64,000 bases of DNA, taken from positions 4,882 through 68,881 of the forward strand of contig DATIWF010000118.1 of the NCBI GenBank assembly GCA_035519535.1, written 5' to 3'. Under the pieces are notes generated by a model. The model worked only from the letters and a program-made list of their open reading frames with translations, searched no databases and was not told where the DNA came from. Positions 29,686-39,025 of this stretch are shown here, piece after piece. Position 1 is the first letter of the stretch; each line of letters starts with the position of its first letter. Source of the DNA: DATEGZ01 sp035519535 (lineage in GTDB: Bacteria > Acidobacteriota > Vicinamibacteria > Vicinamibacterales > SCN-69-37). The position numbers and the translations under genes are program-made.

Positions 29686-32370
29686 ATGGACTGGCACCGC
29701 TGGGTGCGTGAGGCGCTGCCGGCCGTCACCGGGGACGACCGCCGGGACCACGAGATCCGGGACGAGCTGGCGCAGCACTGTGCGGATCGGTACGCCGATC
29801 TTCTGGCGAGCGGCGCGTCGCATGAGGTCGCCCTCGCGCGGGTGCGCGACGAAATTCGCGCGGCCGCCGGCCGGGCGGCCTCGATACGCGCCGCCGTGGA
29901 TCCGCTCGCAGGCCGCGGCCTCGCCGCGAGGATTCGGCGCGGGCTCGCGCGCGGCCGTCAGGACGCGGGATTCGCCTGGCGCCAGCTCGTCCGCAGTCCG
30001 GGCGTCACCGCGGCGGCCGTCTCCACGCTGGCGCTCGCGATTGGCGCCGTGACGGCCATCTTCACCGTCGTCAACGGCGTGCTGCTGCGGCCCCTGCCGT
30101 ACCCGCAGCCCGAGGCCCTGGTGGCGGTGTGGGAAGTCTCGCCGCGCGGGAACGATCACAACGTCGTCTCCACCGGCAACTACCTCGACTGGCGCGACCG
30201 CGCGACGTCCTTCAGCGCGCTCGGTGCGTTCGGCGGCGAGTTCGACGCGGCCCTGACGGGCACCGGCGAGCCGCGCCGGATCCGGGCGGAGGCCTTCACG
30301 CCGGAGGTGTTCGAGGTCCTGGGCGCGCCGCCCGCGCGCGGCCGCTTCTTCACCGCCGAGGACGTCGAGCCCAATCGGCCGCTCGTCGCCGTCGTGAGCG
30401 ATCGATTCTGGCGCACGGAGCTCGGCGGGGATCTCGCGGTGCTCGACCGCGCGCTCGTGATTGACGGCCAGCGCTACCGCGTCATCGGCGTCCTGCCGCG
30501 CGTGACCGCGCTGCCCGGACCGAACGTCGACGTCGTGCTGCCGCGCGGATTTCAGGCGACGGATCGCGACGAACGACGCTCTCACAACCTCCTCGTCACG
30601 GGCCGCCTCAAGGCAGGGGTCACCGTCGAGGCCGCGGCCAGCGAGATGCGCGCGATCGCAGCGGCCCTGACCGTCGAGCATCCCACGGATCTGACCAACT
30701 GGGGCGTGAACGTCGTCCCGGCCCATGCCGACGTCGTCCGATCGGTGCGCCCGCTGCTGTCGGTCTTGATGGGCGTCGTCGTGGTCGTGCTCCTCATCGC
30801 ATGCGCGAACCTCGCGAATCTCCAGCTCGCGCGGTCGTCGGGCCGCCGCGCCGAGATGGCGCTTCGGTCCGCCATGGGCGCCGATCGCCGGCGGCTGTTT
30901 GCGCAGCTGCTGACGGAGAGCCTCGTGCTCTCGGTCGTCGGCGGCGCGATCGGCATCGGTCTGGTCGTCGTCTTGATCGACGCGATTCTGGCTGCGGCGC
31001 CGCCGGACATTCCGTTTCTCGACGTCGTGACCATCGACTGGCCGGTCCTCGGAATCGCCGTCTTCTCGACGATGGGCAGCGCCGTGCTGATCGGCGTGCT
31101 GCCGGCGCTGCAGGCCTCGCGGACCCACCCCGGCGGGATGCTGCACGGCAGCCGCGTTCACACCGACCGCCGTCAGGGCAGGCTGAGGCTCGCGCTCGTG
31201 ACCGTGCAGGTGGCGCTTGCGCTCGTGTTGCTCGTCGGCGCCGCGCTGCTCGCGCGCAGCTTCTGGCAGCTCCACCGCGTCGACTACGGCTTCGATCCGA
31301 CCCGTCTTCTGGCGGTGCAGCTCGACCTGCCGCGCGTGCGCTACGCTGACGGTCCGGCGCAGATCGCGTTCTACACGTCGCTCGTCGATCAGTTGAATCG
31401 CGTGCCCGGTGTCGTCGCGGCCGCCGGGACCTCCGGCATGCCCGGCGATCGCAATGCCCAGACATTCAGCTTCGCGATCGAAGGGCGTCCGTCCTCCAAT
31501 CCGTCGGGGCGTGAAGATCCGGTGCCGCTGCAGGCGGTGACGCCGGGCTACTTCGAGACGATGCGCATTCCGATCCTGCGGGGGCGGGGCGTGACGCGCG
31601 ACGACCGCGCCGGCAGCGCGCCCGTCGTCGTGATCAACGAAACGCTCGCACAGCGTCTCTGGCCAGGAGCGAATCCGGTCGGCCAGCGGATGTCGTTCCG
31701 GCCCGGCCAGCTGCCGTGGCTCGAGATCGTGGGCGTCGTCGGCGACACCCACGACCAGGGGCTCGATCGATCGAGCCCGCCGACGGTCTACGTCCCGTAC
31801 GCGCAGAAGGCGCCGGCCTGGAGCTGGTTGAGCTGGCAGACGCTCGTGCTTCGCACGGCCGGGCCGCCTGAAGCCGTCGTGCCGGCGGTTCGCGCGGCGG
31901 TGCGCGCGATCGATCCCGGCTTGCCCTTGCTGAAAGTCACGACGATCGACGCGGTGTTCGCCGCGAACGACGCGCGGCTCCGGTTCGCGATGCAGTTGGT
32001 GGGCGCGTTCGCCGGTCTGGCCCTGCTGCTGGGCGCGGTGGGCATCTACGGCGTGCTGTCGTGCGGCGTCTCGGAGCGCCGGCAGGAGATCGGCGTCCGC
32101 ATCGCGCTCGGCGCCGGCCCGGGCCAGGTCGTGTCGGCGGTCATGCGCGCGGTGCTGCTGTTCGGCGCGGCCGGAGTGGCGATCGGGATCGTCATCGCGG
32201 TCGTCGCGACGCGCATCCTCAAGGCGCTGCTGTTTCAGGTTGAGCCGACCGATCCGATCACATATGCCGCGATGGCGGCGCTGCTGCTGGTCGTTGCGGC
32301 GCTGGCCGGATGGATGCCTGTGCGGCGCGCGCTCGCACTGGACCCGGTCGACGTCCTCCGCGAGAGCTGA
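29686..32370 (+). CDS. ADOP-type MacB/FtsX permease
   Basis: Encodes 894 residues. A cytosolic helical N-terminus (HEIRDELAQHCADRYADLLA) precedes two permease units. The first helix is STLALAIGAVTAIFTVVNGV near residue 110; the FtsX block has LIACANLANLQLARSSGRRA near 370. The second unit starts near 500 with LVTVQVALALVLLVGAALLA, and the protein ends with three helices and MPVRRALALDPVDVLRES. Compared with the ADOP at 12276-15005 it keeps every segment but is about 35-40% alike by eye. No ATPase gene is nearby. Confidence 0.92.
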   Translation: MDWHRWVREALPAVTGDDRRDHEIRDELAQHCADRYADLLASGASHEVALARVRDEIRAAAGRAASIRAAVDPLAGRGLAARIRRGLARGRQDAGFAWRQLVRSPGVTAAAVSTLALAIGAVTAIFTVVNGVLLRPLPYPQPEALVAVWEVSPRGNDHNVVSTGNYLDWRDRATSFSALGAFGGEFDAALTGTGEPRRIRAEAFTPEVFEVLGAPPARGRFFTAEDVEPNRPLVAVVSDRFWRTELGGDLAVLDRALVIDGQRYRVIGVLPRVTALPGPNVDVVLPRGFQATDRDERRSHNLLVTGRLKAGVTVEAAASEMRAIAAALTVEHPTDLTNWGVNVVPAHADVVRSVRPLLSVLMGVVVVVLLIACANLANLQLARSSGRRAEMALRSAMGADRRRLFAQLLTESLVLSVVGGAIGIGLVVVLIDAILAAAPPDIPFLDVVTIDWPVLGIAVFSTMGSAVLIGVLPALQASRTHPGGMLHGSRVHTDRRQGRLRLALVTVQVALALVLLVGAALLARSFWQLHRVDYGFDPTRLLAVQLDLPRVRYADGPAQIAFYTSLVDQLNRVPGVVAAAGTSGMPGDRNAQTFSFAIEGRPSSNPSGREDPVPLQAVTPGYFETMRIPILRGRGVTRDDRAGSAPVVVINETLAQRLWPGANPVGQRMSFRPGQLPWLEIVGVVGDTHDQGLDRSSPPTVYVPYAQKAPAWSWLSWQTLVLRTAGPPEAVVPAVRAAVRAIDPGLPLLKVTTIDAVFAANDARLRFAMQLVGAFAGLALLLGAVGIYGVLSCGVSERRQEIGVRIALGAGPGQVVSAVMRAVLLFGAAGVAIGIVIAVVATRILKALLFQVEPTDPITYAAMAALLLVVAALAGWMPVRRALALDPVDVLRES

Positions 32371-34299
32371 TCAGTCCGCCCGCGCGAGGCGCGAGAATCT
32401 GCGGTTCGAGCGCGGCAGGTCGATGCCCATCGCGACGCCCGTCAGGACGCCCGCGGCCGCGGCGCCGGCCGCGATTGGCCACGAGAACGGCGTGAAGCCC
32501 GCCGGCGCGGCCGGGATTGGCAGCGTCGTGCACCAGATGCCCGCCAGCACTGACGCCATCGCGATCCACTGATAGCTGTGGAGCCCCGCGATGACCGGCG
32601 TCTGCGGCTCCGCGCGATAGCCCTCCTCGACGAAGCGCGCCAGCCCGCCGAGCATGAGGTACACGCCAATCACGAGGACGTTCGGCGCGCCGAGAAAGCG
32701 CAGCCTCAGGAGGATTGCCGCGATCACCAGGTTGCCGGCGATCGAGTAGAGCGGCGTCGGATGAAGCGGCTGATGGTCGAGATGCGCGATCTGCGTGACA
32801 CGCGATCGACGATGGTGATACCTGATGCCGACCAGTGCCGTCGCGGGACCGCCGTGACAGCAGCCCTGCACGAGACAACGCAGACGTCCGAGGGCCTGAA
32901 TCCACGGCGCAGCCAGGGCCAGCCCCGCGAGCATGGTCGTGATCGGCACGCCAAACCAGGGCGCTGCCGCCGCGCCGATGGCACCCCCGATCGCACCGCC
33001 GTACCAGCCAAACGGCCGCAGCAGCGTTGACGATCCCTCGAGGACCTGCGCCCACACGCCCGCCCCGGCCACGACGCAAATCAGCATCCACCACGCGGCG
33101 GTCGTGGCGCCTTCAGGCAGCGCCAGCGCCAGGACGACGAATCCCGCCGCCGCGGCCGCCGCCGCATACGCGCCGTGGTTGATCACGCGGATTGGTCCGA
33201 TCCTCCATTCACGCCACGAATTGGCGAGCGCTTCGGTGCGTGCGCGAATCCATCCCCACGTGGCGGACGGATCGCGGAGAGGGAGATAGAGCAGCATCGC
33301 CGCGCCGACCTCGATGAGCGTGTGCATACCGGTCGTCAGACAGCTCAGCGTGATCGCCAGTGCCCACATCCATCCGATCCAGCGATTCGGCCACGCGGTG
33401 GCGGCGAGCATCGCCCACAGCACATGAAAAGCGGGAAAGGCGGCGACGCCGACCGAGTGGCCCTGCTCGAACGCCAGGAGCCGGCCGACCGCGGTCGCCG
33501 GCACGAAGGCACGGTTCGCGGCGACGACGGGAATCGTGAGCCAGCACAGGCTGACGATGACGGTCGCGATCGATCCGCTGACGGCGAAGCGCCGCAGCGA
33601 TCGCCCGGACGCCGCGACCACGACGGTCAGCGGAATGAAGATGTAGGCCGTGACGTAGAGCAGCTCGGTCCACTGCCACACGGGCCACGTGCGCTCGAAC
33701 GACAGCGCGGTCTCGAAGACGTCGGGCGCGCGTCCGATCGCCTGCGCGGCGAACCACGTGCCGAGCCACGGGATCAGCACCCAGACGACGACCGCCGCGC
33801 GCTGCACGATCGCCGGCGCGTCATCGGTGCCGCGCGGCAGCGAGAGCAAGGGCGGCCGCAGCGCGTCTGGTCCGAAACGCCGGAGAAGATCCGGGCGCTC
33901 GAAGCCGAAGACGAGCGCAGTGGCAGCAAGTGCGGCGATCGGCGTCACGAGCCAGAGGCCGCTCGCCGATCCCGTCGCGATTGCGATGCCGGCGCACGCG
34001 AGGCCGAAGCCGATGTACATCGGATTGCGAATCCAGCGGTACACGCCTTCGCGCACGAACCGCGGCGGCGGGAACGCGTTCATCGGCAATCCGCGGCCGT
34101 GGAGCATCAACGCTCGCGCGCCCGCGGCCACGAGCGCGAGGCCGGCGAGACCGAGCGCCACGCCGGCGGGCGCCGAGTGGATCGCCCTCAGCGGCACGAC
34201 GCCTTCCGTCGCGTGCGCCCACCACACCAGCAGCGTCGGGACGCCCGCGACGAAGATCGCGCCGTACGACGCGCGCAGGAGCCACCCGCGGATCGTCAC
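32371..34299 (-). CDS. Methyltransferase-like / PAP2-like / Lgt-like membrane fusion
   Basis: A 642-residue multispanning protein made of three recognisable parts. Residues 60-140 resemble isoprenylcysteine/phospholipid N-methyltransferases (REGVYRWIRNPMYIGFGLAC, then FERPDLLRRFG). Residues 210-345 resemble PAP2/inositolphosphorylceramide-synthase-like enzymes, with FPAFHVLWAM and LTTGMHTLIEV as the two histidine motifs. Residues 430-642 resemble prolipoprotein diacylglyceryl transferase, with RLRCLVQGCCHGG near 472 and HPTPLYS near 513. Lgt moves diacylglycerol onto lipoprotein cysteines. The start is GTG 34299, overlapping the stop of the gene upstream (GTGA). The combination is unusual and its joint function is unknown. 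Confidence 0.8.
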   Translation of the reverse strand: MTIRGWLLRASYGAIFVAGVPTLLVWWAHATEGVVPLRAIHSAPAGVALGLAGLALVAAGARALMLHGRGLPMNAFPPPRFVREGVYRWIRNPMYIGFGLACAGIAIATGSASGLWLVTPIAALAATALVFGFERPDLLRRFGPDALRPPLLSLPRGTDDAPAIVQRAAVVVWVLIPWLGTWFAAQAIGRAPDVFETALSFERTWPVWQWTELLYVTAYIFIPLTVVVAASGRSLRRFAVSGSIATVIVSLCWLTIPVVAANRAFVPATAVGRLLAFEQGHSVGVAAFPAFHVLWAMLAATAWPNRWIGWMWALAITLSCLTTGMHTLIEVGAAMLLYLPLRDPSATWGWIRARTEALANSWREWRIGPIRVINHGAYAAAAAAAGFVVLALALPEGATTAAWWMLICVVAGAGVWAQVLEGSSTLLRPFGWYGGAIGGAIGAAAAPWFGVPITTMLAGLALAAPWIQALGRLRCLVQGCCHGGPATALVGIRYHHRRSRVTQIAHLDHQPLHPTPLYSIAGNLVIAAILLRLRFLGAPNVLVIGVYLMLGGLARFVEEGYRAEPQTPVIAGLHSYQWIAMASVLAGIWCTTLPIPAAPAGFTPFSWPIAAGAAAAGVLTGVAMGIDLPRSNRRFSRLARAD

Positions 34300-35072
34300 C
34301 ACGTGACCTCTTCGAACACGCTCCAGCCGGAATCGACAGCCGTGCCCGCCACCAGAAGCCGGCTCGGCGCGACCATCTTGTGCTCGAACATCGCCGCCAT
34401 TCGACCGGCGATCGGCTTGGAGAACTGCGGGAGGCGATCGATCACGCGTGAGAGCGCGGGCCGCGCGCACAGGTCGCGCGGCGTGCCCAGCTCGAGCCGC
34501 GCCTCGTCGCGCAACCCGATCACGCCGCTCGCGTCGAGCGAGGCCGACGGCTGTTCGGTACCATCGAGCCAGACCAGGCGGCGCATATCCGATCCGCGCC
34601 ACTCGATCCACACCACGGAGTGCGTCTCGGATGCGTGCCGTCCCCAGCGAAGCGCGTTGAAGGGCAGGTCCCACGGCGGAATCGTCAGCGTCAGCTGCTC
34701 GACATAGCCAATGCCGCGGTAGCGGCCCGCTTTCAGCTCGATGCTCGCCCGCGCCGCCGGCATTACGCACGTCCACGTGATGCCGCCCGCGGCAGACTCG
34801 AGCAGCGGCTTGTGGATCGGCGCCGCCAGTCGCTCCCAGCGCGCCGTGATACCAAGCGACCGTTGCTTCCAGACAAGGCGATCGCCGTCGGCGCTTGGCT
34901 GCTCCGTCTGCCCGAACACACTGGTCTCATCCGGCGGTTGCCCGGGCATCGATCGGAGCACTGATGCGTAGCCAAGCCCCACGCGTCCCCACGTCAATCG
35001 CGCCGCATAGGCGACGACGACGACGCCATCGTCGGTCACGAGGTCGAGGTACCACTTGGACAGGTGGAACAT
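34296..35072 (-). CDS. Hypothetical protein, possibly CrtC/lipocalin-like
   Basis: Encodes 258 residues without membrane helix or signal peptide. The opening FHLSKWYLDLVTDDGVVVV and internal strands (GGITWTCVMPAARASIELKA, DLPFNALRWGRHASETHSVV) suggest a beta-rich, lipocalin-like or hydroxyneurosporene-hydratase-like fold, but this is only a resemblance by pattern. It is coupled by a four-base overlap to the three-domain membrane fusion downstream, so its job is probably linked to lipid or envelope modification there. Confidence 0.6.
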   Translation of the reverse strand: MFHLSKWYLDLVTDDGVVVVAYAARLTWGRVGLGYASVLRSMPGQPPDETSVFGQTEQPSADGDRLVWKQRSLGITARWERLAAPIHKPLLESAAGGITWTCVMPAARASIELKAGRYRGIGYVEQLTLTIPPWDLPFNALRWGRHASETHSVVWIEWRGSDMRRLVWLDGTEQPSASLDASGVIGLRDEARLELGTPRDLCARPALSRVIDRLPQFSKPIAGRMAAMFEHKMVAPSRLLVAGTAVDSGWSVFEEVTW

Positions 35073-35109
35073 CGGGAGCCGGGGGTATCATCACTCCCCG
35101 GGGGCAACG

Positions 35110-35580
35110 ATGAGAAGTGGTTGGACGAGCCGGATGTGTGGTGCGCTGGCGGCGTGTGCGTTGACCGTGCCGTTGTCGGCCGGCCAGACGATCAAGCCCG
35201 ACGCGATGGGCTTCATCGTCGTCCAGCCGGACGACGTCAAGTTCGCAGAAGGCGCGCAGAGCCAGGTGACGATCGCGGGCGATCCGAGCAAACCCGGGAT
35301 CTACGTCATTCGCATCCGCTTCGCACCCGGTCAGTTCAGCCGCCCTCACTTCCACGATCAGGATCGCTACGTCACGGTGATCAAGGGCACCTGGTGGGTC
35401 GCGCTGGGGCCCGAGGCGGACGTGTTCGATCCCGCGAAGACCAAGCCGATGAAAGCCGGGAGCATCATCAAGCATCCCGCCGGCAGCCATCACTACGACG
35501 GCGCCAAGGACGAGGAAGCCATCGTGCAGATCATCGGCATGGGGCCGGTGAAGACGACGCAGATCGCGGGAGGATGGTAG
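35110..35580 (+). CDS. Secreted cupin-domain protein
   Basis: Encodes 156 residues with an N-terminal signal sequence (SRMCGALAACALTVPLSAGQ). A single cupin barrel is visible: FAPGQFSRPHFHDQDRYVTV carries the two-His/Glu-type metal motif (with Asp-Gln in place of the usual residues) and PAGSHHYDGAKDE the second. Metal-binding cupins range from isomerases to dioxygenases; no substrate can be assigned. ATG 35110 is chosen because the signal peptide begins there; GGGGG lies just upstream. It is divergent from the hypothetical gene. Confidence 0.85.
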   Translation: MRSGWTSRMCGALAACALTVPLSAGQTIKPDAMGFIVVQPDDVKFAEGAQSQVTIAGDPSKPGIYVIRIRFAPGQFSRPHFHDQDRYVTVIKGTWWVALGPEADVFDPAKTKPMKAGSIIKHPAGSHHYDGAKDEEAIVQIIGMGPVKTTQIAGGW

Positions 35581-35619
35581 GGCAGAAGGCAGAAGGCAGA
35601 GGGCAGAGGGCAGAGGGCC
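35581..35619. repeat. GGCAGAA/GGCAGAG tandem run
   Basis: About five direct copies of a 7-8 base word (GGCAGAAGGCAGAAGGCAGA and then GGGCAGAGGGCAGAGGGC) fill the gap between the cupin stop and the GTG of the methyltransferase. No second arm is seen here. The purine-rich GAGGG copies sit directly before the GTG and may double as its ribosome-binding site. Confidence 0.7.
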
Positions 35620-35620
35620 T

Positions 35621-36259
35621 GTGAACGACAAAGCCCACTGGGACACGATCTACCGAACGAAGCAGCCACACGGCGTGAGCTGGTTCCAGCGCGAAGCGCG
35701 CGTCTCGCTCGATTTGATTCGACGCGTCGCGCCTGCGACGACGAGCGCGATCATCGACGTTGGCGGCGGGGCCTCCACACTCGCGGACGGGCTGCTCGCT
35801 TCGGGCTACACGTCGCTCACGATTCTCGATCTCTCCACCGTGGCGCTCGAGCAAGCCCGGGCGCGCCTGGGCCGTGACGCCGCGCGCGTGATCTGGAGAG
35901 CGGACGACGTGCTAACCGCCGATCTGCCGCGCGGAGCATTCGACGTGTGGCACGACCGGGCGGTGTTCCACTTTCTGACGTCCGCGGCGGATCGGGCCCG
36001 GTACGTCGAACAGGCGCGCCACGCGGTGCACGAGGGTGGGCACGCCCTCGTCGCCACGTTCGCTCACGACGGTCCGACGCGTTGCAGCGGACTGAGTGTG
36101 GCCCGCTACACGGCCGACGCCCTCTACAGCCAGTTCGGCGCCGGCTTCCGGTTGCTCGAGAGCGTCCGCGAAGAGCACATCACGCCGACGGGCATCCGGC
36201 AGGCCTTCGTCTATTGCCTGTGCCGGCGCGAAGCGGTCGCGACGCCGTCTGCGGCGTAG
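35621..36259 (+). CDS. Class I SAM-dependent methyltransferase
   Basis: Encodes 212 residues starting at GTG 35621. HWDTIYRTKQPHGVSWFQRE at the N-terminus, motif I SAIIDVGGGASTLADGLL, and FDVWHDRAVFHFLTSAADRA are characteristic of a Methyltransf_12 subgroup that includes thiol/tellurite-type methyltransferases; the substrate is not certain. It is followed one base later by a small membrane-protein gene. Confidence 0.87.
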   Translation: MNDKAHWDTIYRTKQPHGVSWFQREARVSLDLIRRVAPATTSAIIDVGGGASTLADGLLASGYTSLTILDLSTVALEQARARLGRDAARVIWRADDVLTADLPRGAFDVWHDRAVFHFLTSAADRARYVEQARHAVHEGGHALVATFAHDGPTRCSGLSVARYTADALYSQFGAGFRLLESVREEHITPTGIRQAFVYCLCRREAVATPSAA

Positions 36260-36260
36260 C

Positions 36261-36566
36261 ATGCACGCCGCCGTACGCCATTCAATCGTCGTACTCGGCA
36301 TCGCGATCGTCGGCGCGCCGGTCGCGGTCGTCGTCACGCTGCTCTTGCTGCCGTTCTGGCGCTGGCTCGAGGAGACGTCCGGGATTGAATCCGTCGGGCA
36401 CTCGGGCCCGGCCGATTGGTGCTTCATGACGGTCTACGCACTGTGCCTGCTCGTGGCCGGTGCGTGGTATGCCGCGTGGGCTAGTCGGCTTTCAGCACGC
36501 TCGCCGGATCGGTTCGCGAAGCGCGGCGAGCAGGATGCCACACGGCCGCGAGACCAACTACGCTGA
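36261..36566 (+). CDS. Small membrane protein, overlapping an ADOP gene
   Basis: Encodes 101 residues with two hydrophobic helices (IVVLGIAIVGAPVAVVVTLL and MTVYALCLLVAGAWYAAWAS). The first 73 residues look like a genuine protein; the last 28 (ending RPRDQLR) are read from the antisense of the ADOP gene end at 36481 and look random. The gene may have been truncated when the ADOP gene came to lie next to it, losing its native 3' end. No family is recognised. Confidence 0.55.
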   Translation: MHAAVRHSIVVLGIAIVGAPVAVVVTLLLLPFWRWLEETSGIESVGHSGPADWCFMTVYALCLLVAGAWYAAWASRLSARSPDRFAKRGEQDATRPRDQLR

Positions 36567-38919
36567 GGAGTGCGGCGACTGGCAGGTACGTCACAGGATC
36601 CGTTGCGGTAAGACCGACGAGCGAACCGGTCATGGCCTGGGTAGCAATCAACGCGAGCGGCGCGCCCACCGCCAGGCCCGCGCCAATGAGCCGCGCTCCT
36701 TGCCGAAGCACGTGGCGAATCAAGTCGGCGGGCTCTGCCCCGAGCGCCAGGCGGACGCCGAACTCCCGCTGCCGCGACGCCACGACAAACGCCATCACGG
36801 CGTACAGGCCCGTCAGGCTCAGCGCCAGCCCAAACAAGCCGAGCGTGCCGATGAGCGCGACCATGAACCGTGGTTCGTAGAGCGCGAACCCCATGTGCTG
36901 GTCCAGCGTGATCATCTGGAGCGTCGGCAGCCTGGGGTCGAGGTCGCGCAGAATTAGTCTGACGGCGGGCGCGATCAATCCGGGATCCCCAGCCGTCCGG
37001 ATGACGATTGTGGGCTCGCTCGTCGGCATCTGCCCCAAGGCGAAGAACAGGTACGGATCCGGTGGCTCCGTCAGGCTCAAATACTTGCCGGTCTCCGCGA
37101 CGCCCACGATCGTGAACGCACCAGATGGCCCTGGTCCGAGCACCCGCAGGGTCCGGCCGATCGGTGACTCGTTCGGCCAGTACCGCCGAGCCATCGCTTC
37201 GTTGACCACGACGACCTTCGGATCCGACGCAGTGATCCGTGACGCGAATCCCGATCCCTCGATGATGCGCGTTCCCATGGTCTCGAAGTAGTTGGGCAGG
37301 ACGCTGTTGAAGTGGATGCTCGGCGGCAGGTCAGGGCGGTCGGCGGCTCGGGGAAGGTCGACGTCCTTTGCCGCACCGCCGCCGTCCGGACTGAGCGGGA
37401 CGCGCCGCGCCGCGGTGACGCCGGTCACGCCGGGTGTTGCGCCGAGGCGCGCGAGGAGGTCGTCGAGCAGGCGCTGCGTCCCGGGCATGTCATAGCCCGC
37501 GACGCCCGGCTCGACGGTCACGACAAGACCCTGCTTGGCCTCAAAGCCGGGCGAGAGCCGTTCGACGTTCCAGAGGCTTCGAAGCAGCAGCGCGCCGGCC
37601 ACGAGCAGCGCGAACGACACGGCGACTTGCGCCGTCACCAGGCCCCGGCGAGCCAGCAGGCGACCGAGCCCGAGCCGATCGGACGGCGTGCCCTTGATGG
37701 GCTCGGTGAGATTCACGCGCGTGGCCGAGAGCGCAGGCCAGACGCCGAACGCGAGCACAGTCGCGATCGAGGCAGCGAACGTCGCGACGACGACCCGCAC
37801 GTCGAATCGAAAGTCCAGGTTCAGCGGCAGCGCAGCGGGCGGCACGAGCGAGGGGAGCAGGCGGATGAGCACCCAGGCCTCCGCCAGCCCTAGAGCGGCG
37901 CCGCCCAGAGCCAGCGCGACGCTCTCCACCAGCAGTTGCCGCACGAGCACGCCGCGGGTCGCGCCGAGCGCGGTGCGGACGGCGAGTTCGCGACGACGCG
38001 CCGCCAGACGGCTGAGCAGCAGGCCCGCCACGTTTGCGCACCCGACGAGGATGACGACGTCCACGAGCGCCCAAAGCACCAGGCTGGCGCCGGCAAGCCT
38101 TCCGACGCGGACTTCGTGTTCGTCGCGGGCGAGCAACGACACGTCGCCACGGGCGTCCGGAAACTCCCGTCGAAGGGACGCCGTCGCAGCCGCAACCTGG
38201 CTTTTCAGCTGCTCGAGCGACTGGTCCGGCCCTCGCCGCGCGAGCAGCGTGAACACGCGCTCCTTCGCGCCGCTCCGGGTCCACGCGTCGTCGCTCATTC
38301 GCAGGAGCTGCGACCACGTGCGAACCGGCACCCAGACCTCCGGAGAGACGAACGGCCGGAACCCGGTGAAGTCCGCTGGCAGGATCCCGATGACCGTGGC
38401 GGGGAAGCCGTTGAGCTCGATCGAGCGCCCCACGATCGCGCGATCCGCTCCGAACCGCGTGCGCCACGACCGATCGGACAGGACAACGACCGGTGGCGAA
38501 CCGGGCCGATCGTCGGCCGCCTCGATTGACCGGCCGATGGGGCACGTGACACCTGCCACCGGGAAGAAGTCGGCGGTCACGACACCTGTCAAGACAACTG
38601 CCGGCGCTTCGCCCGGCGTGCCCAGCGCACTGCCTCGTATCGCATAGCCGGCCAGGCGCGTGAATCCACCCAGGGACCGCCGCACGGCCTCGAAGTCCGC
38701 ATGCGAGGCCACCCCAGAGGTCTCGCGACCGACGTTGAGGTTGATCTGGACGAGCTGTTCGGGAGACGCAATGGGCAGCGGCCGAAACCCGAGCGCGTCG
38801 AGGACGCTGACCAGGCTGGCGGCGGCAGCCAGGCCGAGCGAGAGCGACAGCGCCGCCACGATGGCGAACCCCGGTGTCCGCCGGAGCGATCGGAGGCCGA
38901 GTTTGAGGTCAGCCCACAT
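36481..38919 (-). CDS. Orphan ADOP-type MacB/FtsX permease
   Basis: Encodes 812 residues, about 90 shorter than the other two ADOPs because the cytosolic N-terminal helix region is absent; it starts directly with MWADLKLGLRSLRRTPGFAI. The first helix AALSLSLGLAAAASLVSVLD, the FtsX block ILVGCANVAGLLLSRLAARR near 290, the second unit near 430 (VTAQVAVSFALLVAGALLLR) and the C-terminal ASRTDPASVLKAD are all present. No PadR gene adjoins it. Its 3' end overlaps the small membrane-protein gene on the other strand. Confidence 0.92.
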   Translation of the reverse strand: MWADLKLGLRSLRRTPGFAIVAALSLSLGLAAAASLVSVLDALGFRPLPIASPEQLVQINLNVGRETSGVASHADFEAVRRSLGGFTRLAGYAIRGSALGTPGEAPAVVLTGVVTADFFPVAGVTCPIGRSIEAADDRPGSPPVVVLSDRSWRTRFGADRAIVGRSIELNGFPATVIGILPADFTGFRPFVSPEVWVPVRTWSQLLRMSDDAWTRSGAKERVFTLLARRGPDQSLEQLKSQVAAATASLRREFPDARGDVSLLARDEHEVRVGRLAGASLVLWALVDVVILVGCANVAGLLLSRLAARRRELAVRTALGATRGVLVRQLLVESVALALGGAALGLAEAWVLIRLLPSLVPPAALPLNLDFRFDVRVVVATFAASIATVLAFGVWPALSATRVNLTEPIKGTPSDRLGLGRLLARRGLVTAQVAVSFALLVAGALLLRSLWNVERLSPGFEAKQGLVVTVEPGVAGYDMPGTQRLLDDLLARLGATPGVTGVTAARRVPLSPDGGGAAKDVDLPRAADRPDLPPSIHFNSVLPNYFETMGTRIIEGSGFASRITASDPKVVVVNEAMARRYWPNESPIGRTLRVLGPGPSGAFTIVGVAETGKYLSLTEPPDPYLFFALGQMPTSEPTIVIRTAGDPGLIAPAVRLILRDLDPRLPTLQMITLDQHMGFALYEPRFMVALIGTLGLFGLALSLTGLYAVMAFVVASRQREFGVRLALGAEPADLIRHVLRQGARLIGAGLAVGAPLALIATQAMTGSLVGLTATDPVTYLPVAALLSVVGLAAVWHPARRASRTDPASVLKAD

Positions 38920-39025
38920 CTGCTGCTGTCTAATACGTGCCAGGCGGCCGTTTGTTAGATCCGGCAGCCAATCGCGCTGTCACAGGCACCAAACTGCGCT
39001 GTCTTCCGCCCGCCAGTCCGTGACA

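Noticed and set aside
33175..34707. Long plus-strand reading frame opposite the lipid-module fusion
   Set aside because: The product is Arg/His/Glu/Asp-rich with no fold pattern; such frames arise opposite GC-rich genes because stop codons are rare. The minus strand carries recognisable domains.
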